From Xanthostigma xanthostigma (Eukaryota > Arthropoda > Insecta > Raphidioptera > Raphidiidae): a stretch of DNA of 64,000 bases. The notes beneath the pieces are model-generated. The model was not told where the DNA came from and made no database searches. It saw only the letters and a program-made list of their open reading frames with translations. Shown in pieces: positions 48,567-61,009 of the stretch. Made by a program: the position numbers and the translations under genes. Each line of letters starts with the position of its first letter. Within the stretch, counting starts at the first letter, position 1. The stretch is from assembly GCA_963575645.1 (NCBI GenBank), contig OY754475.1, positions 1,178,001-1,242,000 of the forward strand, written 5' to 3'.

Positions 48567-49463
48567 GGAGCTAACAGCTTCGAAGTGAACCAAAGACAAC
48601 GCTTTTTCTTTAACATAGTGTATTTTGAAAAATTCTCATTAATTTCACTTACTCACGACAGGCGTATTTAAAAACAAATTTCTTGGCAGCCAAGAGAACG
48701 TTGCTCTGAAAATATGAATTATAAAAAGCTGTGTCCAGAAATGGGATCTACTTACTCCATCAACAATGTTAAAACCTTCGATGCAACTGGTTTGCTTGGA
48801 GGCTAAGTCAAATACGAACAGGTTGATGAAAAAAAACTAAAAAAAATGTATAACCAATTTAAATTTTAATTTCCACTGAATACTTTTTAAAGACAACGAT
48901 TATTATTTAATCATTTGAACGGAATTCAAGCCGTCATCGTCCGTTGAGTTGTTTTGTTTATATCGCGGCTAAAGCTGACTCGAACAGGTTGCACGGAGCC
49001 GAAGAAAAGGAAGAAGAAGAAGCCAGACCCAGTTTTAATTTAAACGCTCACTGTGTACGTCTCCATGCTCAATAATTAGTATGATTACCTGGCCGGATGA
49101 TCATAGAAACAGAGAGAGAGAAGGGGAGATTGCTGTAGAGCGAGCTAGTCGCTTCATTTGCATATTATCTACTGTGCCCTAGCTCCTTCGGGCACGTAAT
49201 TTGATGTGATTCGAATTTATCAAACTCCGAGTCGCAACATTCTTAGATAATAGTTTTGGAGTTAAACGAGGAACTGAATCTCGATGATTTCTGTGTTTTT
49301 AGTTTTAATGGGGAATTCTGTAGAAACCTCGAGAATTCTTCAATCGGAAATGATTCCGATGCCTCGGAAAATCTTGTGAACATTCTTTTCTTAGGAAATT
49401 AAAAAAATCATTGTAAATTATAAAGCGTTTTTTTATTCTGATGTTTTCTGTGACAATAATCTA
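48567..49463. other. Non-coding DNA
   Basis: No gene recognised. GAAG-rich run near 49002-49020. Confidence 0.4.
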
Positions 49464-49467
49464 TTAA

Positions 49468-49982
49468 GGTAGTACGAGCGCCAAGGCAATTTTAAATAAA
49501 AGGCTTGATTTTTTTTATATGAAGTTGGACTAAGTCTGAAAATTTTAGGGGGGTTGCCCGATTATTTAAATAAATGACTTCAAAAGTAGGCATATTTAAC
49601 ATTGGCTTTATGGTAAAACGGTAGATGGATGATATGTTTTCATTGATTTCTCCAAAACTAGTCGGTGGAAATTAAAAAAAAAACTATTTAAATTAAAGTT
49701 AAAACCTTAATAAATTATTGAAAACAAAAAAAACCCGTTGTGCTCGACTAATTAAAAAGATATTTAATTAAAAAGATTAAATATCTTTTTAATAATAGTC
49801 GGGCACAACAGGTTTTTTTTGTTTTCAATAATTTATTAAGGTTTTAACTTTAATTTAAAGAGTTTTTTTTTAATTTCCACCGACTAGTTTTGGAGAAATC
49901 AATGAAAACATATCATCCATCTACCGAAATATAAAAAAAAATCAAGCCTTTTGTTTAAAGTTGCCTTGGTGTTCGTACTACC
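49468..49982. mobile_element. TTAA-target element, third family, palindromic
   Basis: The termini are GGTAGTACGAGCGCCAAGGC and, inverted at the right, GGTAGTACGAACACCAAGGC. TTAA flanks both (49464-49467 and 49983-49986). The arms run almost to the centre near 49765, apart from an extra left-arm stretch of about 100 bp. No coding. The start GGWRGT is shared with the elements at 28071 and 47876. Confidence 0.85.
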
Positions 49983-49986
49983 TTAA

Positions 49987-52477
49987 CGATTGATTATTTT
50001 TCAAAATTTGTCGCATGCTAACTTTCCAAAACCCACCACTTAAGAACGGCATCTTTGTTCGAATTTCTGAACGTTTCACTGCACAAAACAAATGACGCTC
50101 GTGCGTTTGTTTCCCACGCTCTCTGGATTATGACTCGAGTTGAGTCTATTCGAGACTGCTCCACCCCCTCGTCTGGGGGTTGGAAGTTAAAACATTTACT
50201 TTTATGATTGTTTCTGTCTGTCTGTCTGTATGCGTAACTGACTGTTTGAGATATTGGTAAGTTGGTATGGCCGACGTACCTGGGACTCGGATGCCTGTAC
50301 CTATTACATCAGAAAGCACTTACAGCAGACATAAGGCATTGCTCTAACACATAAATACTGGGAATGAAAACCGTAGGTACTTCTTGCTGGTGTTGGGTTC
50401 AGCCCACAACCTGGCCGACTAAAAGCGTTCCTTACTCTCGGCTGGATAAAGCCGGATTCAGATCGAAAAGACAATTGACATATCCGGGAAACCTTTCGAG
50501 AACTGATTTCTTCTTATCGACGCTCGAAAACGCAGTCAGCGGAAAGCTTGCATCGAGAGGAATGCAATAAAAAAAGCCCAGTCGTCGAAAAGGGAGCGAA
50601 GAAACCTAACGTCTACGGGTCATCTGCAGGCGATACAGGAACAGTTTTGACAAAAAAATTACGGCACGGATCCGAACTGCGCCTTTCTTTATTTGATCCT
50701 TAGCGACGTGCCTGCTTGAAAGGGGAAATGATTCAACGGCAGAGAAATATAATATAAATGCATCAATGAAACTAGTTCATAACTCTATAAAGAAGTTTCA
50801 CTTCTCCCGGCGAGATTATGCGGATGAAAAACCTCGGTCGACCTTGTGACTGTTTCAACTAACACGAATGTGGATCTGCCTTTACAATTTATAGCGTATA
50901 GGAGGTATCCAGACATTTGTGGAGACTTGAAATAGCTTTTAAAATTGTTTTTAAACATTTGTGCCATTAAGAAACAACCGACTTATTATATTGTGTCTTC
51001 GTATCTCTTTATTTATTAGGATAACAGCGGGGTATTTCTAAGTGGATATCCTAGTTCGCGTCCTGTCATAGACACCGCTAAATGGCTTCAATGTACATGT
51101 AAAAAAAAAACTTATCTTTTTAAGTGTTCTTGCGTCGTCTTCTTTAAAAACATATTTTATCATGAGATCGCTGGGAACAATTTAGAATATGGACGGCTTA
51201 AAAAGAAAGAAAGAAAAAAACAAACAGGAAATGGACCGAATGGGAATAATAATTAAATGAACAATTTATTGACTTCATTAGTGTACAATGCAGCTTTTAA
51301 AACACATATTGTCTTGTTGACAAAACACCTACTACTTCGGTTCCACATTCGAAATACTTACCGTACTTTAAACATACAAAACATTCTCGAAACACGAGTT
51401 ATGGATGTGTTACTGTGTTTTAAAAACATAACCTAAATTTGTGGTTAGGTTTTGTGCCGTTTATCGAATCGTTCAAATTACCCGACTGCACTGAAGAGAG
51501 TAATGAGACGGTTAGACTGTTTTGTATGTTTATATCTTTATTATTCCCTGATTTTAAACTAGCTTCTGAACCGATTTCAATCAAACAAACGTTGAAAGAA
51601 TCTTAGAATTTGTAAGGGTAACTGTGAAAACAAAATGAAATATTTTTTATATACCAATGTGTGTAAAAAGTGATCTATTTTTTAAAAATAAATAACCGTT
51701 ATGAAATTTTAGCAGTCGGTGGCCTCGAATAAAAAAAAAAGTATTCATTAAAACATTATAATGTCATATTTGAAATATGCAATGCATTTCGACAAACGAA
51801 TAATTTTAGAAGTTGTTTTTTCCATATAAGGTAAAACCAATACAGAAAAACAACAAACCATGCTGCATTTTGTAACACGGCAAATATTTATTACCCAACA
51901 TTTAATTAGTTTGAATTTTATCTAATTAATATTTATTTTATTAGTATTTTTATTTCATTCCATTTGTGCTGATACTTAATTTTTTTCTCATGATTATAAA
52001 ACCAATAACATTCCGATTTGATTTAAATACAAATAGGTATCTATGTCGTGTCCATAAAATCACGGAGCATAGGTGAATTCGTAATTTTGAGCATACAAAC
52101 TTCTGAATATTTCACAGAATACGGCCACAATCTTAAGAATTTTGATAAATTTTAAGTAGTTTGATTTTGATTATCTGGCGGACAGAAAAACAGAATCTAT
52201 TTTTTTTTCTATATATACAGGCTAAATATGGAGCGAGGGGTCCGGTAAAATCTTACCAAATTTCGTTCAAAGAGATCTCAATCTTACGTCAATTTTTTAA
52301 TCTAGAGAATATACATTTTATTTATAACAGATAACATTTAACAATTATCCCACGTGGTTCTTACCAGTGGGGGGAGGTCCAAATTTAGAAAAAACACCCC
52401 CGCAATTAATGGGCATCCTCTTAAGGTCATTTGGATATAGCACCATAATTCATATACCTACAATTTATTATTAACTA
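49987..52477. other. Non-coding DNA, no gene recognised
   Basis: This 2.5-kb stretch holds only short frames without domains (for example 50364-50570 plus). TCTG repeats near 50216-50228. I found neither convincing exons nor assignable repeats. Confidence 0.4.
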
Positions 52478-53170
52478 GCGGTCCCGTCCGGTTTCACCCG
52501 GGTGCAAAAGAACGAATGGGGAAGGGAGGGACATGAGTAAGCACATTCATCTTAGTTTACCGAAATGAATTTTGGGTCCAAATTTTTTGCAGTTTTCGGC
52601 AGTTCCCTGCTTTATTACTTATTTTAAACTCAAACCTTCATTTCTGATGAAAATATTTTTTTTAAGTAATAATTATTTCTTTTAAATCAATAATTTATTA
52701 CTGTATAATTACTAAAATATAATCAATATTTAATTCAAAACACTGTAGGAAAATTATTTTTATATATAGGTACTGTAATAGTTTTCAAATGAGCTATTAT
52801 TTAGAGTTATTTAATTTTAATTAGTCGTAAATTAAACTAAAATAAATTTAAATGATAGCCTTAGAAGAAAGCAATGTAGAAAATAAAAAAAAACATTAAA
52901 AACATATTCGTCCAAGGTGGGGCTCGAACCCACGACCATGAGATTAAGAGTCGAGCGCTCTACCGACTGAGCTAACCGAGATTGATTCTGCAGCATGTTT
53001 CATTGATTTTGCGCTCCTATTAGTCGTAGCTTGATATTATATAGCCTATAGCCTTCCTCGATAAATGGGCTATCCAACAAAAAAAAATTTTTTCAATTCG
53101 AACCAGTAGTTCCTGAGATTAGCGCGTTCAAACAAACAAACAAACTCTTCTGCTTTATATATTAGTATAG
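52478..53170 (+). mobile_element. RTE-type short element
   Basis: It opens CTAGCGGTCCCGTCCGGTTT and CACCCGGGTG. It closes with CAAACAAACAAACAAACTCT, TCTGCTTTATATATTAG and TATAGATAG. These are the head and tail of a widespread insect element class that shares the RTE-type 3' end. The middle contains a tRNA-Lys-like piece on the other strand. Confidence 0.6.
52910..52981 (-). pseudogene. tRNA-Lys-derived pseudogene (CTT)
   Basis: D arm (TAGCTCAGTCGGTAGAGC), CTCTTAAT anticodon loop and T arm (GTGGGTTCGAGCCCCAC) match tRNA-Lys. The 5' strand of the anticodon stem reads CTCGA where pairing with TCTCA needs TGAGA. The acceptor ends (TCTCGGT and CTTGGAC) also no longer pair. It is unlikely to be functional. 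Confidence 0.75.
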
Positions 53171-53689
53171 ATAGATAAACAGTTGAAAATATAATTGATA
53201 CTTTCAACCAGTTCTCGAATCAGAAGCTCAGAACTGAGGGCTTGTAATTGAGAAGCTGTTAAATATATAAGCGACGACATTACTGCACGTTCTCCTCCTA
53301 TATGTTCTCAAGCCTTAATCAGGTTTCTTGTTTCATCCCATTTGTGCCCACAGCGTGTCGTTAGGATGCAATTAGCCAATAATTTAATGCAGTCGTCCCG
53401 TTTTATCGAAGCGGTCGGATCGACTTTGTTGTTATATTTCAAACCGCACGACCGGTATGCAAATGCCTTCTTCCTTTCTTTTTCGCGTGCATATTTTATA
53501 ATGTGAACGGCGCTCAAACACTATTTATGCAAATTTCGAAATGTTAGTAAACACATTACTTCCAGTTATTTGAATCGGTCGTACTTGATTGGATATGCAC
53601 TTCTGATACTCGGTTAGACAGACAATTAACCAGTTTTTTTTAGACGGCAAAACCGGCTGCAAAGCCCGGCGTTGTCCGAGCTCTGCATC
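53171..53689. other. Non-coding DNA
   Basis: At 53203-53250 a segment with GGGCTTGTAATT relates to 10810-10853. A CAAAACCGGCTGCAAAGCCC piece near 53648 suggests another RTE-type remnant. Confidence 0.4.
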
Positions 53690-53837
53690 TATATGTTACG
53701 GTTAATACAAGAAAGTAGTTTATTCGCGAATTAACCGGCTAATACTCGAATTAACCAACGTCAAGGATTGGTTAATTCGGGTAATTAGCCGATTAATTCG
53801 CGAATTAACTACTTTCTTGTATTAACCGTAACATATA
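53690..53837. mobile_element. Small palindromic MITE
   Basis: This 148-bp element is almost wholly palindromic. CTATATGTTACGGTTAATAC at the left and GTATTAACCGTAACATATAG at the right are inverse copies, with arms of about 65 bp around a 15-base centre. Flanks begin and end in a CTATAT/ATATAG context. Confidence 0.8.
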
Positions 53838-54302
53838 GACTTAAAAAAAAAATTATTGTCTAAGAGCCGGCGCACACTGTTTTTTGTTTTTAATTGAAAA
53901 AATGTATTAACACTTTGACGGACACTTAAAAATTCAGTTTTGTTCCAATTTTGACACTATAGTTTTTAAATTTTTTAATATGTTTGAATTACTTTTAAAA
54001 GTTGTTATGTTGTGACAATATTGCGTTAGTAGATATTTGTACGGTGACACAGAGCACACAGGGTATGTATTCTACACTGGAAAATAGATTGCTAGACCCG
54101 TCTGGCTATAAAACGTTCCGTAGTATACGACGGCTTCAGCCGTCGTGTCAAACTGTTGAAGTTTTGTTTATGACGGTCTAAGCTGGTTTGTTAATGTAAC
54201 ATTTTTGAACGCCGCTAGGGATTCGAAATGCAATTTTCAACAACAAATACCTGTCGTTGGGAGATATCAATTATTTCCCGATTGATCTAAATTAAAATAT
54301 CT
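53838..54302. other. Non-coding DNA
   Basis: No gene recognised. Confidence 0.4.
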
Positions 54303-54955
54303 TTAATAAGAAAAATCGCAGGATTGTGGACAAGAAAGAGTATTCGTCCCTGCAAATACCCCCTGCACCCTTAATCTCAAATCTTTTCCCCTCGTCTAAA
54401 AACGGTTCGCGCTCTCCCGACGCTATTTTTAAAGCTAGAGGGTTCTGGTAAACGCCAAATGAAAGACAAAGAATCAGACTACAGATCCTTCAGGCGAATT
54501 TTTTGAAAAAAAAATCCTGAAAAAACTTACAACCTTTTGAAAAAAATAATAAGTTACGTAATAATTCACACGTAGGCGAAACTGTTTTTCAAAAAATTCG
54601 CCTAAAGGATCTGTAGTCTGATTCTTTGTCTTTCATTTGGCGTTTACCAGAACCCTCTAGCTTTAAAAATAGCGTCGGGAGAGCGCGAAACGTTTTTAGA
54701 CGAGGGGAAAAGATTTGAGATGAAGAGTGCAGGGGGTATTTGCAGGGACGAATACTCTTAATGTACTACGTTTCGTCTATAGATTTAGACTTTTTTGTTA
54801 ATTGCTATGATTAGTAATTAATGTTTATTTTCATAATTATTGTTTTGAATTTTCATATTGTTCTTGAAAAAGTCTAAATCTATAGACGAAACGTCGTACA
54901 TTAATAAATCTAACTTTTTGTCCACAGTCCTGCGATTTTTATTATTAATTATTAT
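54303..54955. mobile_element. Palindromic Penelope-type pair split by a foldback
   Basis: The outer left piece AATCGCAGGATTGTGGACAA and the right piece TTGTCCACAGTCCTGCGATT are inverse. Inner parts AATGTACTACGTTTCGTC and GACGAAACGTCGTACATT are also inverse, each with a hammerhead-like GAAACGT and a TCTAAATCTATAGA hairpin. The left arm is interrupted at 54336-54760 by a separate foldback. Confidence 0.6.
54336..54760. mobile_element. Foldback element inside the palindrome
   Basis: Ends AGAGTATTCGTCCCTGCAAA and its inverse; arms of about 170 bp (54336-54510 and 54585-54758) are near-identical. The centre is about 75 bp. No coding. Its insertion splits the left arm of the 54303-54955 palindrome. 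Confidence 0.75.
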
Positions 54956-56636
54956 CTCGATGGACACGATATCTAATATTTAATATATCTCTCATCACAG
55001 GGCATCAATTTTAAAATGTTTCCCGCAGTAATCATCATTCTATGAACAGTTTAATTAAAATATAATATATAAAAATCGATTGAGTGCTCGTTCGCTGTTA
55101 AATAATTACAACAAAACGCATTTCTAGCTGCGAAATCACGTCGAAGATAAAATTAATGATTTATCTAAAATCGACATTTAATGCACGAAGATAAAGAAGT
55201 ATTATAGATACAAATTATTTAGAAGAACTTATTTTTGTGTTTTATCTTAATGGCACGACAGAACTAATGATTGCTGTGTTAATGGACTTTGGAAATAAAA
55301 CAACACTGGCCCCTTATCACGATTCGACAATAAAAAACCACTTTGTGTTTCAACGATGTACTACAAGAAAATTATTTTAAACTTAACGTGTCCGGGCACT
55401 ATTAACGCTGTCATTTTGAATGCGCGGGATTGAATAAAATTAAAAAAAAATACAAATTTTAAAACACTTTGTATTTAAATGTGTATTTTACTGTCGGCTC
55501 GGTATATTGTGTACGAAGTGCCTTCAAAAATTTAATAATAAAACATTCGTTGTTACTTAAAGACCATTCTTTAAAACCTCGGTTCAGAAGTTCGACCAAC
55601 AGATGGGGCAATAGTACTTCTATATTGTAACATTAATTCAGTAATTTTTTAATTTGAAAACGCGTATGCTTTATTTTGTTTTAGAGCTTTAATAAAATTG
55701 CCTGTATATGATAATACAATAATTTCTTGTCGAGTGTTGTTGAAAATTCATAAAATATTTATATTTACCGAAACTTTCCAAAGTAATACTTTCGCGAAGT
55801 TAAAACAAAGACATTATATTTATTTTACTTCTTCACTGTTACAAAAATTGACGGTTTGTCGAAAAGTTTTTTTTAAAAGAAACTTTAGCATTCTTTATTA
55901 ATATCTTTTGTAACATTTGAAAAAGAAACTTTTCTCTGTAATAAATAATTTTGAGGTTCAACTCATCAATTTTTAATGGGCACAAAAATCAAGGTAACAA
56001 TTTTTGTTGAAAACAGAAAATCAAAACGTGGATTTTTTGATAATCAGACGTCATAATAACTGCAATTCAAATATTTCGAAAATATATTACGCATTTATAT
56101 CTATGGTATTTCTGACGTTAATATTTCTAAATTTTTATTGATGCGAAGATTTTCTTTTGTTCTAACGGAAAACAATTTTTTTATATCACGCGAGATTTTG
56201 TTAACAGCCGTGAGAAAATTTCAACTTTTCTTTTATCAACTTTTCTTCTTTTTAATTTACTGTAATTATAGCCCTACTTTCTAGTGATTGAAAGTGTTTT
56301 CTTTTGAACCGATTTATGTGTTTTTCTTTATGAAAAATTAATTTCCACGTGATGCATTTCCCAAGAACATTTTTCTAAACAAGGCGTGTACTTATATAAT
56401 GGACCCAATTACTATTTAGTGCTACCGAAAAATTTCAGTACTATAAGAAAAACTAAAGGGTGTAGTTTATATTAATTTGGATTAAGTAGTAGACCAAGCG
56501 TTCATGAACAATATTTCAACATTTTAAAAAGGTGATCACAAATCATTTTCTCAAATTGCAAACAAAACACTCTCTATTTAGGTATTAGGAAGAAAATTAA
56601 AAACAATGAAATGACGTATTTTTTTCTTTGTTTCAG
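54956..56636. other. AT-rich non-coding DNA
   Basis: No gene or repeat assigned. It could be an intron preceding the exon-like segment at 56637. Confidence 0.35.
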
Positions 56637-56696
56637 AACGTGATCAATGGAGAAAAATTCAACAAAAAACAGCACTTCGCCTTCGACGACAAGTGA
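56637..56696 (+). CDS. Candidate 3'-terminal exon
   Basis: A strong pyrimidine tract ending TTTGTTTCAG precedes a block open in two frames. In phase 0 it reads NVINGEKFNKKQHFAFDDK and stops at TGA (56694-56696). Starting two bases later it reads RDQWRKIQQKTALRLRRQ, then VKIVF and a stop near 56711. Phase 0 would be compatible with the candidate exon at 26471-26545, but a 30-kb intron joining them is speculative. No known domain is seen. Confidence 0.15.
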   Translation, partial: NVINGEKFNKKQHFAFDDK

Positions 56697-56908
56697 AAAT
56701 TGTTTTTTAAATAACAAAAGCAAAACAATAACGAAAATGTGACGCAATAATATACACTTCTGTGACGTTTAAAGATTTCCTCAATCAAAAACGTTTATTT
56801 CTCTGTCAATAATTTCATTTTTTTTTTCAATTTCATTTATGATGTGAAACAAGTGCATCGCGTCTCGTCGATATTCATTTATTTTTTTCTTTACACTCTT
56901 AAACAACG

Positions 56909-56981
56909 ATGAAGTGTTGTGTTCTCTTTTGTTTTCTTTCGTCGGCTTTTGTTTTTTCGTCGTCTTCAATTATTGAAGAAG
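56909..56981 (+). CDS. Candidate first exon encoding a signal peptide
   Basis: An ATG opens a 24-codon frame, MKCCVLFCFLSSAFVFSSSS then IIEE, and stops at a phase-1 junction followed by GTAAGA, a good splice donor. The peptide has a basic residue at position 2, a hydrophobic core and a serine-rich end, as in secretory signal peptides. No matching acceptor exon was found downstream: the CAG at 57834 would give a stop after three codons. If real, the gene continues beyond repeats or past the window end. The minus strand also has a 62-codon frame here, so composition bias could explain it. Confidence 0.3.
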
Positions 56982-57026
56982 GTAAGATTACGTAATTTAA
57001 TTAACAATATGCTTTTTTATTTTCTA

Positions 57027-57290
57027 TAGCCGCTACCCGCGGCTACGCCCGCGATTGAGATGGAAATCGACTTTTGACATGCATATCAGGGGTTGAGGTA
57101 TTGCACATATTTTGACAAACAATTTTCTTATTTTTCGTAAAAATTTTTTATTTTTTTTTAATAAAAAGTATCCTATGTTACTTCTAATACCTTCAAGAGT
57201 GTATGTGCAAAGTTTCATGATGATCGGTTAAGTAGTTTTTGCGTGAAAGCGTAACAAACAAACTTACATTCGCATTTATAATATTTCGTT
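57027..57290 (+). mobile_element. RTE-type short element, first tail
   Basis: Head: CTATAGCCGCTACCCGCGGC and TACGCCCGCG. Tail: GATCGGTTAAGTAGTTTTTG, CGTGAAAGCGTAACAAACAA and CATTCGCATTTATAATATT. The tail is that of RTE-type elements widespread in insects. No coding. Confidence 0.7.
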
Positions 57291-57602
57291 TTCATAAAAT
57301 TTGTAAGTCCGGTCCTGTCGGGCCGATTTTAATGAAATTTTAATAGCACATTTTAATCATTACTAAAGGGTTAAATTTCAATTTTGAAACGATTCGGAAA
57401 AATTTTTCGGTATTTTTGGGCCCAAAAAATGTTTTCAACCCTTTCTTATTTTTCGTAAAAAATTTTTATTTTTTTTTAATAAAAAGTATCCTATGTTACT
57501 TCTAATACCTTCAAGAGTGTATGTGCAAAGTTTCATGATGATCGGTTAAGTAGTTTTTGCGTGAAAGCGTAACAAACAAACTTACATTCGCATTTATAAT
57601 AT
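57291..57602 (+). mobile_element. RTE-type short element, second tail
   Basis: It begins AAGTCCGGTCCTGTCGGGCC and ends with a tail almost identical to 57127-57287. The phrase from CTTATTTTTCGTAAAAA recurs 318 bases apart. Either a tandem duplication or two insertions sharing the same 3' end. Confidence 0.65.
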
Positions 57603-58821
57603 TAATAATATGATGATTTTGTTCTGTTTTTTTTCTTTTAAATACAGCCGACAGGAAATTGAATATCATATTTTTATATTAGCTTTCTGACTCGCTTGAA
57701 AATTTGTGTATCCGAGAGCTTCTATACTTTCAAATTAAATTAATAAACTCATCACAAATGACAAGATACAGTAAGATCAAAAGTTTTAAAATACAATTAG
57801 CATATTTCGTTGTAATGTTTTCTGTTGCAGTTGAACTTTAATTTCCTGTCATTTATAAATGTTGTTTTATGTCGAAAATTATTATAATTATCGACATTTA
57901 GATCAAGACTATTTCAAGCGAAATATTTTCCTCACGACATAACCTAAAATGTCTGAACGTAAAAAGACCTTAGGGCATAGAAATATTTGTCAAATTAAAA
58001 TTATTTATCATTGCCTATATATTTCCATAAATGTTAGAACACCAGTGTAATAAACATACTAATTTTATTATATTAAGAGCCCGATGTGTGTGGTATCTGT
58101 TCTTGAAACATCAGACAATCAAGAAACAAAACACTGTCATTATGTGTTTTGTTTCAATCCGACCGCATCTGAAGAGAGACGCGCTCTTCTCTGTGTTGAT
58201 CGGACAATGACGGAGATAATTCTGAATGGATATTTTAACCGGAGCTCTGGAGACTAGAGAACGGACTTCTATCTTATATAAATTCTTTTAAGTGATAAAG
58301 TAAAATGATATCTGTCAGAAATGGGGCTGTCCCACATATCAAAATTTAATAATTTTTAACAGTACGTATTATTCCTGAAACATAAACATATAATGTAAAC
58401 CGACGTTGCTACACCCTTCTTAAATAAGAATTTAAGAAATATGTATTTTTTAAACCCTGAACTGCCATTATGCTGACGTAGAAGCTTAGCCACACTTCTG
58501 TGTCTATAAAAAGAGATGTATATAAATTAACTTCATCGAGGTTGGCACAGACCAGTGGGCTCTAGACCGATATTTTTGAGGCGACATATTCCCATGAAAT
58601 ATACATTTGTGGGATTATTTTATTGTAAAAAAAAGGATGCAACGACCCTATTATTAACACGAGTGTGCAGTCAATTGAAATTATTATGGGATAAAAGGCA
58701 CGGCTGGTACGATGTGGAATGGCGGGATTTTTGACCGTCCGAATTGCAGGAAGTCTGTAGTTGGTTGCCTCGAATAAAATCCCGGTTTGAATGTTTTGAT
58801 TTCTGATTAAATGAAAATATT
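57603..58821. other. Non-coding DNA
   Basis: No gene recognised. A CTGTTGCAG acceptor-like site at 57826-57834 is followed by a short frame only. Confidence 0.4.
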
Positions 58822-58829
58822 CCCTAAAA

Positions 58830-59174
58830 CAGGGGTCGGCAACCTACGGCGCGCGAGCCGCATGCAGCTCTTGTGATGTTAAGTTGCAGCTCTCCGGTTC
58901 CATACGCAAAAAATAATTATTTTATTATATAAATCCTTAAAATTCGTCCAATAGATCCATGATTGAGCACCATGTCTATCTCTCAGCCATTGCCACTCGC
59001 GTCTCACCCGCACCGCCCCCGTCGCTACGTGTCGTCCTCGGATATATATATTATACCTATATGAGCAAATACTATAATATTGAAACAAAAAATGTTTAGT
59101 GGCTCTTTAAAAACTGGGAAATTTTATAAATTGCAACTTTTGGCTCTTCCGTCTCAAAAGGTTGCCGGCCCCTG
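58830..59174. mobile_element. hAT MITE with perfect 8-bp duplication
   Basis: The element (345 bp) starts CAGGGGTCGGCAACCT and ends with the inverse AGGTTGCCGGCCCCTG (one mismatch). CCCTAAAA is repeated exactly at 58822-58829 and 59175-59182. The interior has GAGCCGCATGCAGCTCTT next to the left TIR, as in several hAT families. No transposase. Confidence 0.93.
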
Positions 59175-59182
59175 CCCTAAAA

Positions 59183-59820
59183 CATTAGATGATTGTGAAT
59201 GGATGTAAAAGATTTTCTGCTGACAATATTGTTTAGACTGTCTCCTGGGTCTTCAGCTGATAGGGCTACCCCAGGTACTCAAGAAATTACTGATCTTTTA
59301 TTCAAGCAGCTGTAATAATATATAGTTTTATAAGTTCAATACATTTTAATAAAAACGACCAATTGCGTGCTTCTGAATTCACTTGCCTGTTAAAATTGAA
59401 CGAACCATACCACGCTTATTCATTAACTTTTTTGTAGAGATTTTTTTAATTCATTAAAAAATTTCTGTAATAAATTAAACAAACCAAAACTCTACACATG
59501 TTTATTAATATATAATTATTTCATTTCATAAAATAATATTATTATATCAATTACAGTATTTTAATTATACATTATATTTAGTTTTATTGAATGAATATTA
59601 TCTTTAACAAGCAATATAATTCTGACAAGTGAGTTAATTTATTTATATATTTATTAGACATATTTGTTTATTTATAGATAGGTATATTTTTTATCGAAAA
59701 AATATTTTATGTGCGGTCGTAAATTAAAAAACTGTCAGTGATTTAAAAAGAAAGAATTCAAAGATTTTTTCATTGCAAATGAAAACTATATTTTGATCTT
59801 TGATTTTATATAAATGTTTC
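59183..59820. other. Very AT-rich non-coding DNA
   Basis: No gene recognised. Confidence 0.4.
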
Positions 59821-59859
59821 TTGAAAACATTAAAAACATAGTACAAACTTAATCTTCAA

Positions 59860-60480
59860 ATTTTCAAATGCTCATAACTTCGAAACCAGAAGAGATACAG
59901 TTCTGCGCTTGTGCGCATTCGGTTCAGCGCACTTTTTTCTATAAGGTCAAGTATTTTCAGGCATATCCGTGACACTTTTATATTTTCCAAAAAATTGAAA
60001 AAATTGATGTTTTTCGATTTTTTCGCAAATCGGCGGCTTTTTGAGGCACTAAGAGCTTTCCGATGCGGTTAATATTATGTGTACTTATGGAAAAAATCAC
60101 GCTGAATCCAATGGGACCACCCGCAACACTGTATCTCCTTTGGTTTAAGAGTTAGACGCGTTTTTATAAATTTTTCTTGAAAAAATTAAAAACGCTATAA
60201 CTTGAAAACTACAATAGCTACAGACTTCTAGATGAGCTCATTCGATTCAGCATGATTTTTTGCATAGGACCAAGTCATTTTCAACCATATATTATATAAA
60301 TTTCCGGTCGATACTGCACTTTATTTAAAATGAAAAAATAATCGTCGGCCCCCCCCTGTAAAAATTTTCAAAATCGAAGTCTCCCAGAACGGGTCGATAT
60401 TAAGGTTACCCGGTAGATTTTGACACACTGAATCCAATGAGCATAGTCCGAGTCCTGTATCTTATGTGCACCCTCCTCAT
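59860..60480. repeat. Decayed relative of the 654-bp satellite
   Basis: Landmarks of the array occur in the same order but diverged: TAACTTCGAAACCAGAAGAG, TTCAGCGCACTTTTTTCTAT, AGGCACTAAGAG, GGAAAAAATCACGCTGAATC, CACCCGCAACACTGTATCTC and CATTCGATTCAGCATGATTT. It amounts to roughly one monomer and is separated from the young array by about 530 bp. Confidence 0.7.
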
Positions 60481-61009
60481 TTTGATATCAAGCTATGTTT
60501 ATTAGCATAATATACGTTTTGAAATACACAAATACTCTCGGATGGTGACACGATGTCAATGTTTAAGCGGAAATTAAATTGGTACTGAAAAGGCAGCATA
60601 ATGCGCATGCGTCTTGTGTGATTTGTTTGTTCAATTATGTAACACGTCAGCAAAAGACAAAAGGGTCCTGTGTACAGTGGCGACATCCAATTACATCTAC
60701 TTTGGCTACAAGAGTAGACGGTCGTTAGTCGAGTTATGAGACAATATTTCATTTTACGTGTCAGTTATATTGTATGTATGACGGTTAAGAATTCAGTACC
60801 TGAAAGAACTGATTCCGTGGCGAATATTTGACAGTGACGCCGGGTAGGTTTGTGGCAGAATAAATGGCAAACGTTTTCTGTATGACGTGGCATTTCATTA
60901 TTGTGTTAAAGATTGATTCACATAATATAGGTAATGACATTCCTCTGAAAATATTGTTGAAAGTTATGAAAATGTACGAACAGATTCGAAAATTTAGGAA
61001 AAATACGGC
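60481..61009. other. Unique DNA between old and young satellite
   Basis: The 91-codon minus frame at 60477-60752 has no recognisable domain. No gene is called. Confidence 0.4.
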